A stretch of 64,000 nt of DNA from Turbatrix aceti (GCA_963969345.1 OZ017767.1:3004739-3068738), one strand, 5' to 3'; numbered from the stretch's first letter, positions 32,558 through 43,810 are shown. Program-made: numbers and translations. The notes: generated from the letters alone by a model not told the origin.

Positions 32558-33931
32558 ATGAGAAGATTTGAGCGCCTGTTTAGTCTCCGGAACCTATTTT
32601 TAACCGTCGTGTTGAGTCAATGTTTTTTACACGGATTTGCGCAGACTTGGGTTGGTTTTTTGCATCTTTTTGAAATTGTCGTAAAAATTTTTGCACCTTG
32701 ATCAAAAAAATTTAATTTAAAAAATCTAAAATTTTTAAATAAAAAAATTTCATTTTGAAATTCAGAATTTTTTTGTTAACAAATTTAAAAAAAAATTAAA
32801 AAATTAGAATTTTTTTTAGTAAATTTTAACAAAAAATCATTCCAGGGCACCCGTTTCGACTACGACTACCCCGGCACAGTTCCCGTGATGAACGTCATGC
32901 CACCCCACTACTCAGGCCCCCCGGTGAGGATGCGTGCTGCACCGAGGTATCGTCCGATGGCAGTCGACCCTCTGCTTGCCAGTCAATCTGTCGAAGCCCA
33001 GCGACGGCAACTTGAACTCATCGCTGACCCCTTCCAACCGGCTTTCTCCCGTTTTGGCAGCAATTTAGGCGGACAGTCTTACGGAGGGTCCTATGACTCC
33101 AGAGAAGGTGACTTTGAAAGCCCTTACCCCAGGGTTGCCTCCACCCCGGCCCCGACCCCAGCTCCGGCCCCAGAACCATCAGGTATGGACAAAATGAGTG
33201 AATTTGTCAGCAGACTGGCGACCACGATTCCCGAAATTGCCGAAAAAATGGCTCGGATGACCCCGGCTCCGGCCCCCAGGATGGCAGCTGGGGTGTACAC
33301 GTTCGAGCCCCCATCGGTCGGCAGTGACGGTTCCGAGAAAAATGAAAACCTGGCACGGGTCCAGAAAAGTGGAATTGGCATGTTTTTTGGCACTGACCCC
33401 CATACTTCGGCTCCGGTCCCGGCTCCGGGGTCCAGATCGGCCGGGGCAAGTATCGGTGACCTGGTAAACTCCCTGCCGATGCCGCAATCCTTGTTGTCCT
33501 TTGGCAACCTTTTTTCGGCGCTCTCAGGTGAAAATCCTCAACCTGGAGCTTCTACGGCTGCAAAGTCGGTCAAAACCCCAGATTCTGAAGACAACACGGT
33601 TTATGACTTGTCAAAAGTCCGAGGAACACCCATCCTAAAGGACCTGGACGAGGAAACAGAAGCCTGGTCCAAGCCTGACGAAGTGCAGATTCCAACGACG
33701 TCTGAAACCCCGGCGACCACGGATACGGGTGAAAATCTCATTGGCAGCATCCTCAACGGAAACCTCGGAAAAATCGACTGGCTAGGAGCGTTTTTCAACC
33801 GGAATCCTGGAATCTCAGGGGCCGGTGAGCAGAATCCAATTTCACAAATCTTCAAAGGAGGCTTTTTCGGCTCAGGACTCGACGACGACGTAGAAAAAAT
33901 TACCAAAAACGAAGATCGTAATTTTTCATAA
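32558..33931 (+). CDS. Secreted Pro/Ala-rich protein, unrecognised
   Basis: Exon 1 (32558-32650) is short and encodes a signal peptide (hydrophobic LFLTVVLSQCFLHGFAQ). Exon 2 (32846-33931) joins in phase 0 and starts GTRFDYDYPGTVPV, giving 392 aa. It contains a tandem PAPTPAPAPEPSG stretch, a GVYTFEPPSVGSDGSEKN block, a GIGMFFGTDP block and an acidic C-terminus. No domain is recognised; the composition suggests an extracellular, partly disordered protein. TTACAG directly before the ATG fits a trans-splice site. A part of exon 2 (about 33105-33515) was duplicated to 29447-29810 and donated to the upstream gene. Confidence 0.75.
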
Positions 33932-34149
33932 AAATGCAAACATTTTTTTGATTTGAAAAAAGTGGTAATTATGTATTTATGCTTGTTAAGGTTATTATGG
34001 ACTGTGTCGTCGGATATGCCGCATAAATTTTTGAGCTCATTGTGTGAAAAACTGATTTTGTTAGTAAAAAAACATTTTCAGGCGATTTTTACGGAAAAAA
34101 TTATGAAAAAATGAGTTCTTGATCAATGGGACAATTTTTGCGGGAGCAC

Positions 34150-34224
34150 GCCGCATTGGCTCAGGGGGGGCAGAGCGTCTGTCTCGTAAACAGAAGGTCA
34201 CTGGTTCGATTCCAGTATGCGGCA
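34150..34224 (+). tRNA. tRNA-Thr(CGU): tRNA-Thr, anticodon CGU
   Basis: A full cloverleaf can be drawn. Acceptor stem is GCCGCAT/ATGCGGC, D stem GCTC/GAGC with a G-rich loop, anticodon stem TCTGT/ACAGA with loop CTCGTAA (anticodon CGT at 34185-34187). The T arm is ACTGG-TTCGATT-CCAGT, with discriminator A. The T-loop region GGTTCGATTCC matches the B box of the pol III internal promoter. There is no intron. CGU decodes ACG threonine codons. Confidence 0.95.
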
Positions 34225-34228
34225 ATCC

Positions 34229-34233
34229 TTTTT
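34229..34233 (+). terminator. RNA polymerase III terminator of the tRNA
   Basis: A run of five T begins 5 nt after the tRNA discriminator base, the usual pol III stop signal. Confidence 0.85.
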
Positions 34234-34990
34234 GGGGACGTCAACGTAAAAATGAAACTGTTACGCCCGCTCACCTGGGAAAATCCGATTTCCGGAAGCG
34301 GAAACTGCACAAGCAATTCTTTTGTTGTTGTTTTCTTCGACGTCGACTTTTTTCTAGTCTTTTCGCGAGCATCGTGCGCATTCACGAAGCATAGAAGAGA
34401 GATAAACATGGCCAGGTCGGTCGCGCGGATTGATGCATGCATGCTTTCGTGTTTTTCGATCTGATGATATCGAAAGCATTCATCAACATTTTCTTGACTA
34501 ACTGACGTTGTCTGACGTCAGCGTCAGCGGCTGCTCATTGCGCAAGCCTATTCTCGACTGCCCGGGGCGGGGTGACTCATCCATCTCGATCCCGTCCGAC
34601 CACACGCCTCCTTCCTTCCTTTCCTGCTACGTATTTACCTGTTGATTCAATGCAACTCTCAGGCTGGTGCGTCCCTTTCTTTCTTTAAAAAGCCCCTCTC
34701 TCATGCGATTTTTCGATTTTTGCGGTTAAAAGGCTTCAGCCTGGGCCAACATTTTTTTTCCTATCGCCTCCGGTCTTGTTTACAACGGGGTTGCTTTTGT
34801 GTCCGTACGTACGTATGTATCTGGGATCGCCTGTTCAGTTGTGTTGCCTGCCTCGTCTCGTGTATTTATTGCACCCCACCCAGCCCAGACCATTCACACT
34901 GAATTTTTTTTCCATTGTTTGCATTTCGTGCATTTTTTCGTTTTAATTTCCACTAATTGCCCGAATTTTTTTTTCAGCACTCGATTTTTC
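34234..34990. other. Gap: intergenic and leader of the PH-domain gene
   Basis: Contains GTACGTACGTATGTAT near 34804 and a TTTTTTTTCAG acceptor-like site at about 34968-34978, just before the first coding exon. No other gene is seen. Confidence 0.5.
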
Positions 34991-37749
34991 ATGGGTCTCT
35001 TCGACAACCCACGCGTCCATCGTCCAGGTGAGTGCCATTTGCTTTACATTGTTTTTATCTTTTTTTTGGGGGGAGGGGGGCGTTCGGCAGCCTGCCCTGC
35101 CTGCGTGGCATTTGCGCCGTCGGTTGTATCGATCGGCGGCCGGGCCAGCAGCATATTTAGTTGTTCTTCTGCGGTTTCCAGAACATTCAAGTGTTTGCCA
35201 GCGGGTTTGAAAATGTTGTTGTTGTTTTGCCGTCTGCGCTTTTTTTAAAAAAAAAATTGTGCCATGAGTGTATTGGATTTCGAAAGGATATCTGACGTCA
35301 TGTTAAATTATTTTGAAAGACCAGCGTAGTTTATAAGCGTGTTTCTTTTTTTGAAAGTTGTTAGTGTTAGTTGCACAAGTTTGGTTAGTTTTACGTTTTT
35401 GCGCCGGGCAAAATTTTTTTCATGTTCATGAGTTTTTTCTTTGCTCGAGTCCGCGTTGGGTAACGCGCAGAATCACAATATTGACCTGTACTCTGATTTT
35501 TATGATTTCCATTTGACAACCGGTTTTTTACGTCGAAAGCGTGAATTTTCTTCTTTTTCGGGCAAAGTTGCAACATTTTTGTTATTTTCCCCCTTTTTTT
35601 TATTTTAGAGCGAACTTTTTTCATATTACCTTTTTTTAACCGTAAACCCCATTAAAAATCACCAGCTTCGTAGCACGCTGTCCAAAACTCCCAGGTGTTA
35701 GTCTACCGCTCACGTGGACGTCAAAAAGCATGTTGTCATGACTACTCCACTTTTTTTACCCTCCCGGCTTACCTTTATTTTTATTTTTGAGGGCAATTTA
35801 CCTTCCCAGGCTGTCTGTTTGCCATTGGTTATCCGTCTAGTTTTCCAGTGCAGTTGTTCTCGACATGTGTTGTTCGACAGACGCTGTGGATGTCATAGGT
35901 TCGTTTGACCCAAGGGCAAAAGTCAAAACAAAGTGGAGGATGGCTGCTTTTTGTTTTGCACATTTTTGACGCTTATGAGACGCTTTTTTTCCCCGCTGGC
36001 AACTGTTAGGCAATTTTAGATGGGTTTACGTCTTTTTTTACGATATTTTTTATCTCGGATTTTTTTCTTTTTCTTGCGACAAACAATTTTTGAGTGCATT
36101 TGTTTTTTTCAGCGATGGACGCACGTCGTCTCAAAGACGGCTATTTGAAACGCTACAAATCTGGCCTTCTCGGAGGCAAATGGAAGGACGTCTACGTCGT
36201 CCTGTTCTCGGATTCTACTCTCAGTTGGTACAATGACAAGGTATGTTTCCTGAATTTTTTTTTCAAAAAATTTTTAAAAATATATTTTTTTGAGATAACA
36301 AAATTTTTTTAAACAACAAATTCCTGAATTTTTCGATGAACAATTTTTTATGAGTTTTTTTCGAAAAAATAAGGTTTTTTTACGAATTTTTTTTTAATTT
36401 TTTAACAATAACAAAAAAATATTTAGAAAAAAACATTAGAAAAGTAGCAAAAAAATAATTTAAAAGCAAAAAGAATATAACTTTTTTTTATAACTGTCAT
36501 TAAAAAAAAGAACAAAACTGTCAGTTTTCAAAATTTACCTTTTTTGAAAGTGGCGTAAAAAATAGCAAAAAAAAAGTTTTTTTAATTTTTGAAAAGTATC
36601 AAACACTTTTTTTAATAACGGAAAATTCATTTCAGTCCGATACCAAGCCAGCAGGAGCCATTCTCCTGAAAGACGTCGTACCCTACATCTGCGTCGGCAT
36701 CATGACGGATCGCATGCCGACCCGCCGTCCTACCCTTCCTTCCGGCGCTTCTGTGCACCACGTCGTCGCCATCGGCATGGATCCTCGTGCCGACAACGTT
36801 CACTGGTTCCTCTTCGGCTCAGACAGCGAGCTCGAGAGCTGGTTTGCCGAAATCGTCAAGACGCTGCCAAAGCCCGCGAATCCACCGGCCCAGCAGCCTC
36901 CTCCACCTGGATTCAACCCAGGTCAGCCCGCTACTACCGGTGGAACGGTCGGCGGACCCGAGTACAACCCACCACCCAAGTACCCCAACGCTCCGCCCCC
37001 AGCCTATGGCTACGGCCCCACAACCGGGGTCTCGGGAGGCTACGTGCCCCAGACAGGTCAGCCCTACGCACCACAGCAACCGGGGTACAATCCAAATCCC
37101 CAGCAACCCCCCTACCAGCCCAGACCCCAGGCGGCCTACGGGGGTGGTGGTAGCGCCTACCAGCAGCCGACCGCCGGTCCGACGACGATAATCATCGACC
37201 GTGATCGAGGTGGATACGGTGGCGGGTACGGTGGAGGCGGAAGCTCCGGTCTCGGTCTGGGAACCGGTCTTCTCGGCGGAGCACTTCTTGGCTACGGTCT
37301 TGGATCTTTCTTCACACCCCACTACGGTGGTGGATTCGGAGGCGGATTCGGCGGCGGATACGGTGGCGGCTTCGGCGGCGGATATCCCGGAATGGGCGGT
37401 GGATATTATTCGGTAAGTTTTTTTAAAACGCGTTTCGGACAGTTTTTCACGTTTTTCGTTTCAGGACAACGACACGACCATCAACAACTACTACAACACC
37501 AATGACAACGATACAATCACCAACAATTACAATACCGGTGACGACAACAACCCCGATACCGGCATTGGATCAGGCGCAGAACCCGTCGACTACCAACCAC
37601 CCGAACCTGAACCGGTCGCCGATGACTACGGTGGCGGAATGTACGACGGCGGATACGATGGCGCTGGCGGCTTCGACGATGGCGGCGGCTTTGATGGCGG
37701 CGATTTTGGCGGAGGCGATTTTGGCGGCGACTTCGGCGGCGACTTTTAG
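34991..37749 (+). CDS. PH-domain protein with Pro-rich and Gly-rich tails
   Basis: Exons 34991-35027, 36113-36240, 36636-37412 and 37465-37749 join in frame to 408 aa. After a 13-residue N-terminus comes a pleckstrin homology domain (about residues 14-115). Its start is KDGYLKRYKSGLLGGKWKDVYVVL and its last helix ends in the diagnostic Trp (SELESWFAEIVKTL). PH domains bind phosphoinositides or proteins at membranes. Then follow a Pro/Tyr/Gln-rich region (PPPGFNPGQP, YQPRPQ), a Gly/Tyr-rich region with a hydrophobic glycine stretch (LGTGLLGGALLGYGLGSFF), an Asn/Asp/Thr-rich stretch, and GGGFDDGG-type repeats to the stop. The tails look disordered and could phase-separate or self-associate. The first intron is 1.1 kb. 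Confidence 0.85.
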
Positions 37750-38202
37750 CCGATTTTTCTTCTTCTTGGACTCTTCCATGACCCGCGTCAATGACCTTCG
37801 AGTTTTCTATTTTTTTTCTAATTTTTTTATGTACTTATTCAAGCATAAGATTTATCATCCCACGTTGACCGTTGTTTCTTTTTGTATATATTGATTGTTT
37901 TGATCGATAAACAGTAAAAAAATTATTTTTTGAAACAAATGATTTCTGGCAAGGACAAAAAGGAACACAAGGAAGCAAAAAAGTGTACACAATACAAAAA
38001 TTGAAAAAAATGGTGAATTTGAGAATGAAAAAATGATTGTGGACAAAAAAAAGTAAGAAAAGTGCACAAAATTTATTTTATAGTGGAATTTGTAGTTTGG
38101 ACACAAAATAAAAATACAGCAAACCGTTTGAATGCTAGAATAATATTTTTCTGTGAACGATTTTCGTCGTATTCGTCTGTATAACGTACACTATCCTTAA
38201 AG
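37750..38202. other. Gap: 3' region of PH gene and AT-rich DNA
   Basis: Contains TTTTTCTAATTTTTT stretches and an A-rich region up to 38110. No coding signal. Confidence 0.5.
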
Positions 38203-38928
38203 ATGTTCTCAACTGATTTCCGAAAAACCGTCGAGGCTATCTTTGCCCTGAAGACACCCGAGCAGAGTTGTCGACCGAGCCGAGCATCGAGCCGAGCATT
38301 TCGATCATTCGAGCGAGCCGAGCCGCTCGCTCGAATGCTCGGCTCGAAAAAATCGAGCCGAGCCGAGCGGCTCGAATGCTCGGCTCGAAGATTACCGAGC
38401 CGAGCCGAGCGGCTCGAATGCTCGGCTCGGAGGATTCCGAGCCGAGCCTAAAAAATGACCCAAAAATGACGAAAAATGACGAAAAAATTTTTTTTTTATG
38501 CCAAAACTATGATATTTGTAGTTTATTTACGCTAAATTCCACAATTCCAAACACGTTTTTTGTTATAAAATGGTTTTTGTGCCCCCAAAAATTTTTTTCT
38601 AACTAAGCGAAAATTGAGTGGAAAAAATTGCCATGCTCGGTTCGAGCGAGCCGAGCCGCTCGCTCGAATGCTCGGCTCGGGGGCAACCGAGCCGAGCCGA
38701 GCGGCCCGAATGCTCGGCTCGAGAACCACCGAGCCGAGCCGAGCAGCTCGAATGCTCGGCTCGGTAATTTTGGCTCGGTCGACAACTCTGCACCCGAGCA
38801 CGCGGAGTATTATCTCCGCAGCCTGGACAGCATCGTCTGGGCACCCATCGACATCCTGGGTGTCAAGATGTTGCTCTCCAACTCCGCCGTTCGCCGAAAA
38901 GATAATAAGCAGGCCCTCAATGGCCCGG
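38203..38928 (+). pseudogene. Helical-domain family copy D1, split by a transposon
   Basis: The reading frame starts at 38203 (FRKTVEAIFALKTPE) and is interrupted at 38262-38791 by an inserted element. It resumes at about 38798 with HAEYYLRSLDSIVW and IDILGVKMLLSN. Without the element and its target duplication it would align with the domain at 39080 and 44340. The exon ends at a GGCCCGG/GTATGT donor, the same site as in the intact gene at 44554. The following acceptor has decayed (TTTTTAAAGCCGC where the intact gene has TTTTTAGAGCCGC). Two independent lesions make it a pseudogene. Confidence 0.75.
38262..38791. mobile_element. 530-bp MITE-like element with TIRs and target duplication
   Basis: The ends are perfect 20-bp inverted repeats starting GCAGAGTTGTCGACC (38262-38281 and 38772-38791). 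They are flanked by the direct repeat ACCCGA (38256-38261 and 38792-38797), extendable to CACCCGAGCA if the outer TIR bases belong to the target. Inside each end lies a cluster of about 38-bp palindromic repeats built from GAGCCGAGC and GCTCGGCTC (38270-38447 and 38634-38790). They surround an AT-rich core without an ORF. It looks like a non-autonomous cut-and-paste DNA transposon; I cannot assign a superfamily. Confidence 0.82.
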
Positions 38929-39008
38929 GTATGTTTTTGAAATACAAAAATGTTTTATATGGAAACATTTTTTAAAGCCGCAGATTTTCCTGTGCCTGTG
39001 TAAGCAAA

Positions 39009-39308
39009 ATGTCTGCGATCTTCCGATCCATGCAGCAACCAGTCAATCAGGACCAAGTCGGTGAAGGCGATCGCAGGCCTCCTGAGCAGGCGGCTCACTA
39101 CCTCCAGAGTCTGGAGTCGATCGTCTGGGAGCCAATTAACGTCGCGGGTGTCCGGGCCCTGCTCGTCGACCAGCACGCCCGGCGAGAGGATCGCGAGGCG
39201 GTCCTCAACGGCCTCCTCAACATCCTGGAGGCGACGGAGCAGGAAATCAGTGATCGTTCGCTTCCTGGGCCAGAATGGATCTTCAGCCTCTCATTGCCAC
39301 CTCAATAA
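39009..39308 (+). CDS. Helical-domain family copy D2, single-domain protein
   Basis: A 99-aa ORF without introns. The core PEQAAHYLQSLESIVWEP, VAGVRALLVDQ and GLLNILEATEQE is nearly identical to the first exon of the gene at 44260 and related to the split copy at 38203. It diverges after the domain and ends in a short unrelated tail, where the intact gene has a splice donor, so it may be a truncated or single-exon derivative. Likely all-helical; function unknown. Confidence 0.6.
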   Translation: MSAIFRSMQQPVNQDQVGEGDRRPPEQAAHYLQSLESIVWEPINVAGVRALLVDQHARREDREAVLNGLLNILEATEQEISDRSLPGPEWIFSLSLPPQ

Positions 39309-39348
39309 CCCCCTTTGTCTTCCTCTGACGCATTATTGTTGTTGCTTG

Positions 39349-39356
39349 GTATATAA
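39349..39356 (+). promoter_or_regulatory. Putative TATA box upstream of the acidic-repeat gene
   Basis: GTATATAAAG lies at about 39349, preceded by CATTATTGTTGTTGCTTG. That upstream block recurs at 43579-43597 next to a pseudogene copy of the same gene's last exons, which supports its belonging to this gene. Confidence 0.5.
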
Positions 39357-39407
39357 AGTTTTTTTACAAATAATTATGCATTTGTCTTACAATTTGGTAA
39401 AAAAAGA

Positions 39408-39720
39408 GATGTTGGGAAAAAATGGCACAGATCAAAGTTCAAAGTCTTTGGCAAATAAACGCAAGCCACACAGCACAGATGAAGCAAATCCAGTTTTTTT
39501 AGACAAAAAAGGGAGCACACCTACTACATCGATGGCGGCACGCGCACACCATTCCCAGACTGCACAGCGCAACCGTCACAGTGATCAAACAAAGAGCGCC
39601 AAAAAGGAATCTTCGCTGGGAAGCATGTCGACAAGCTCCGCCCGAGATAAAACGCATATCGGAGGAAAAGCGCCCAAACTAGTCATTCTTTACAACAAGA
39701 ATACATACCACGAAGTATGA
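39408..39720 (+). CDS. Possible small Lys/Ser-rich ORF overlapping the next start codon
   Basis: A 103-aa ORF directly after the TATA box, rich in Lys, Ser, Thr and His (SKSLANKRKPHSTDEANP and on). It ends CACGAAGTATGA, where its stop overlaps the ATG of the acidic-repeat protein at 39717. It could be an upstream cistron, a 5' exon using the GTATGA as donor, or a chance ORF in a leader. I found no in-frame junction to the later exons. Confidence 0.3.
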
Positions 39721-41860
39721 GCTCGCTCTACTTCGCTTTTGTGCTTTCCATTGTTTTGGAAATATCCCTTTTTTTCGTGCTTCTGAGAAGCCTCATCCAG
39801 AAGCGATCGGCAAAGCCGGGGCGCAAAGGTAAGCATACTAGAATCCGAATTTGGTCTTCAATCAAAATTGCATTTTAGAAAAGCGCGCCTCCCGCAAGTC
39901 GAAGCCGGTTGAATCCGGCAACCCGAAGTCGACCGGACTGTTAAGCGGCATGAAAAGCTGGCTTGCAGGGTGCTGGACCAGCGTTTGGCACCGCTCAGCC
40001 AACGCCTGCGTTGACGTGCCCGTCCCAGTGACCCCAAGCGATGAGAAAGACGTCCGCGGTCAGCAGAAACAAGCCCACGTTTCCGATTTTTCTCAGGCGT
40101 TCTCGGCCTCGTCCATCATGACTGGAAATAACGCCGGACAAGCTACACACCCACACAGCTTCAACCGCTCGCGCGCGGCTGCAACCATGGTCGTCGTCGA
40201 TTCGGAGGGTAAGTAAATAAAATTTGAAGTTTTTACCGAAAGTCAGTTTCGACATTCGTAAAGCAATAAAAAAAATGAACCTGAAAAATAATGCTTACCT
40301 TTGCAGAAAACGAGCCAGGATACCAAAGTGCCTCTGGAATTGCCAACTCTCTTTCTGGCAAAGACGACGACAGCGAACTCTCCAAATCAGCGTTGAACAA
40401 ATCACTCAACCTTCCCACGTTCTTCCATGACAGTTCTGCCTACAAAGTCCCTCGACGGCACTCAAGCGCAGATGTGTACTTCGTGGCGGCCAAGAATAAC
40501 GCTGCAGATGCCCGTTCGATGGCCGAGGACCGCGATCAGAAGGATCCGGCGCGCAAAAGCTCAGCTATCCCCCAGTCGATCCCGTCCACTGTTCTTGGAT
40601 CCCCCTTGGCATTTTACTACGGGTCCGACGACGACGAAGATTCTGTCAAAGTCCAAAGAATGGCTCAAAACGACGGTCAGCAACAGCCAGCCTCGAAGAT
40701 CGCCCAGGCTCCTTCAACAGCTCCTCCCGGATCTCCACTGGCGTTCTATTACGGGTCCGACGATGACGAAGATTCCGTTAAACTCGAATTGATGGCTCAG
40801 AATCCTGGACAGAATCAGCCGGCGTTCGATTACTCGAAAATCACCCATGCTCCCTCGACACCTCCTCACGGATCCTTCTTGGCATTCTATGACGGGTCAG
40901 CCGACGACGAATATTCCGCCGAACTCGAATGGATGGCTCAGAATCGGCCAGCGTACTCGAAAATCACCCAGGCTTCCTCGACTGCTCCTCCCGGATCCCC
41001 TCTTGCCTTCTACCATGAATCAGAGGACGAGGAAGAATCCGCCGAAGTCCAAAACGATCACCAGAAGCCCTCTACTGCTCCTCCTGGATCCCCTCTTGCC
41101 TTCTACCATGGGTCCGAAGATGAGGACGAATCTGCCGAAGAAAACCGCGATCAGAAGCAGCCTGCGCACGAGAACCCACAGATCCATCAGGCGCCCGCGA
41201 TCATTCCTCCAGGATCCCCTCTTGCCTTCTACCACGGATCAGAGGACGAGGAAGAATCTGCCGAAGTCCAAAACGATCACCAGGCGCCGTCTACTGCTCC
41301 TCCTGGATCCCCACTTGCTTTTTACCATGGGTCGGAAGATGAGGACGAGTCTGCCGAAGAAAACCGCGACCAGAAGCAGCCTGCGCACGAGAACCCACAG
41401 ATCCATCAGGCGCCCGCAATCATTCCTCCAGGATCACCTCTTGCCTTCTACCACGGATCAGAGGACGAGGAAGCACCGGCCGAAGAGCCTGAAGTCGAAG
41501 GTAATTTTAAACCGCAAAAAAGCATTTTAAATATTAACCCAACTTATTTTTTAGAAGGAACATACTACGACTTCGACAGCGTCGAGGGCCTTCCGGGCAT
41601 ATTCGAAATCATCTTCGGTGAGTTATAATTTCCTATGCATTTCAAAAAAACAGTCACCATTTTTAGCCCAAGCCAACGCCGTCCATCCGATCCTCGGCGA
41701 AAACGATTTTGCTCACCCCTTCCACAGAGAAGAAAAACTGGACATCCCCTGGCCGAAGGAACTTCTTCCTGGTGCTGCAGGTCCGCGAGAGTCGACACCG
41801 ATTGTGGCCGGGCACCGTCGCCCTGCGTTCATCTTCTACGCTCAGGAACCCGAAGTCTGA
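39717..41860 (+). CDS. Membrane-anchored protein with eight acidic FYHG repeats
   Basis: Exons 39717-39828, 39879-40208, 40307-41500, 41555-41617 and 41667-41860 join in frame (all internal junctions phase 1) to 630 aa. An N-terminal hydrophobic helix (FAFVLSIVLEISLFFVLL) followed by a basic run suggests a signal anchor with a large soluble part. The third exon holds eight tandem repeats around GSPLAFYHGSEDEDESAE, spaced by Gln/His-rich linkers, the later ones nearly identical at DNA level (recent expansion). The two last exons encode a compact block (YYDFDSVEGLPGIFEIIFG and ENDFAHPFHREEKLDIPW). Strongly acidic overall; family unrecognised. The last two exons have a decayed copy at 43600. Confidence 0.78.
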
Positions 41861-43594
41861 AGCGTCGCCCTGTGCTACCGCAAATCACTGAACAATCTGT
41901 GCAATGATTGCTAACTAACCTGTCAACTGCAAACCGTTGTGAATGTAAGTTATCTTTCAAAAACATACAATCAAAATTTTTTTGGGCCAAAAATTATAAA
42001 AAAACGGTTTCTCAAAGTTTTGCTCATATTTTTTATATCCAAAAATTCATCTTTAGACACTGTTCTAAAACACCAACTAAATCCGATTTTTTTCAGGTGA
42101 ATTTTTTACATGTACCATCTACCTGTACGATAAAACTCCATATTAGCCATTGACTACACCGTGGGACACTTTGACAATAGACAGCAACAGTCAGCGGCAG
42201 CGATTCGGAATGCGGCAAGGAGAGTGCAGGTAAGACAGGGCAAAAACGATGGTATTGTTTTTTGAGTCGTCATCTCTCCTTGCCACGTCCGACTCGTCGC
42301 TGCTGCCAAGAAGAAGGGGGTTGAGAGGTGAGTTGTTTTTTTTTGTTTCCGGCCTTCGGAGGCTAACTTTTATCTTTTTTTCAGGGCGGTTGTTATCGGT
42401 TGACTTGACAGCGTTTCGACTCCTTCGGCTGCATCGCATCGGTTTCGGGCAACGAATGCAGAAACCCGAGTGCTCTTCGGCAGTTTATGATCAGCGACGG
42501 AAGCGGTTCATGGTCAGCGACGGATTGTTGCGGATGTCGGCAAAGATTCGTTGGCTGCCCTTCAGCCGGTGGTTTTGACACCTGGCCAGCTGTCGGTGCG
42601 CCAGAATCTGCTGTTTCCCGCTGAAGCTTTCGTGGAGGCAGTTTTGAGAGATTTTCAGTTGCAAGTCGGCTGAGATGTTTGAGATTAGTCGACCGCAGGC
42701 TGGTGATTACCGATAGACAGTAAGATGTTTTGGAAGCGCATGCATCATTTGCAGTTGTCTCTGACAAATTCCGATGTCGACAGGTTGCTCTTTACCGGTC
42801 GTTTCGTCGCATGCGTGATTGTTTCTATACCTGGCTAGGCTTGACTCGATCGATCTTGCGTGCGTTCATATAACTTCTGTTGGACTGTGTGACTATGGGC
42901 AAGGCTGTTCATCTCCGTAGCGCGGGCTATGCTTTTACGTAGTCTGGGCGCTTCTAGTCGACGATAGCCAGAATTTCATCGGCTGTCCTTCCGCTGTTTG
43001 TTGAGAGTCTTTTTTTTGCAATAACTCGACTTGAGACACTAGGCTATCGTTGCGAGTTAATAGGAAGTATGCTCACATCTACAAGGTGATGATCGACGGT
43101 TGATTTTGGGTTTGGAGTGTAGCAGTTGCAGCAACGACGACCAAAACCACGTCTTGAACATTGTAAATGCGATAAGTTGCGCTACAGTTGTTGAATTTGA
43201 CACCAGCTGGGCTCGTCACGATTCGTGAGGTCCGTGCGCTCAGCGTGCCAAAATTGTCACCAACGATTCCGGCTGCCTTTCACGATCACAGGCTGCCGTC
43301 CAAGCATCGGCTTCATCGTCTGCTCGTCCCTCTTTTGAAACACTGAAACGCCGCGGATCAACCAACGCTGACACAGGTGGCGCACATGCATCACATCCAA
43401 GGGAATCTCCCTGTCGGCAAACGACGACATCATGCATGACAGACTCAGGTCCGGCATCCACCTTGGAAGAAGCCCTGAAAGACGGTGCTGAAAGCCTATG
43501 TCTATGGCAGAACTGTCTTTTGATCGTAAACATCCCTCAATTCATACCCTCTGTTTAACACCGACCCCATATTTGAACACATTATTGTTGTTGC
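41861..43594. other. Gap: 3' region and unassigned sequence
   Basis: AT-rich to 42150. Positions 42180-43550 are of higher GC with many short ORFs in all frames but none with coding character or homologous copies. It may contain decayed accessory exons. A block at 43579-43597 repeats the upstream promoter block of the gene at 39717. Confidence 0.45.
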
Positions 43595-43597
43595 TTG

Positions 43598-43810
43598 TTT
43601 ATTTCTACGACTCTGACAGCGTCGATGGCATACCGGGTGTCTTTGAAATCGTCCTCGGTAATGGGGAAAACAACTTTGCTCACCCGTACCATCGAAAGGA
43701 AAAACTCGACGTGCTCTGGTAGAAGGACCTCCTTTCTCGTGCACCTGTCGACGCCGATTGTTGCCGGGCACCGTCGCCCTGCATTCACCTTAGCAAATCC
43801 TTCGTCTGAG
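43598..43810 (+). pseudogene. Decayed copy of the last two exons of the 39717 gene, intron missing
   Basis: Translation gives YFYDSDSVDGIPGVFEIVLG continuing directly into ENNFAHPYHRKEKLDVLW and a stop (TAG), where the parent has an intron of about 49 bp and a Pro. The following DNA still resembles the parent's tail (GTCGACGCCGATTGT, GCACCGTCGCCCTGC). The loss of the intron together with about 30 bp of exon, and the stop, mark it as a pseudogene. A promoter-proximal block of the parent is fused at its left edge. Confidence 0.72.

Noticed and set aside
38265..38790. Regular GAGCCGAGC/GCTCGGCTC repeats resembling a CRISPR array
   Set aside because: The setting is eukaryotic, the repeats are palindromic without unique spacers of constant length, and the whole lies within TIRs and a target duplication, so it is a transposon.
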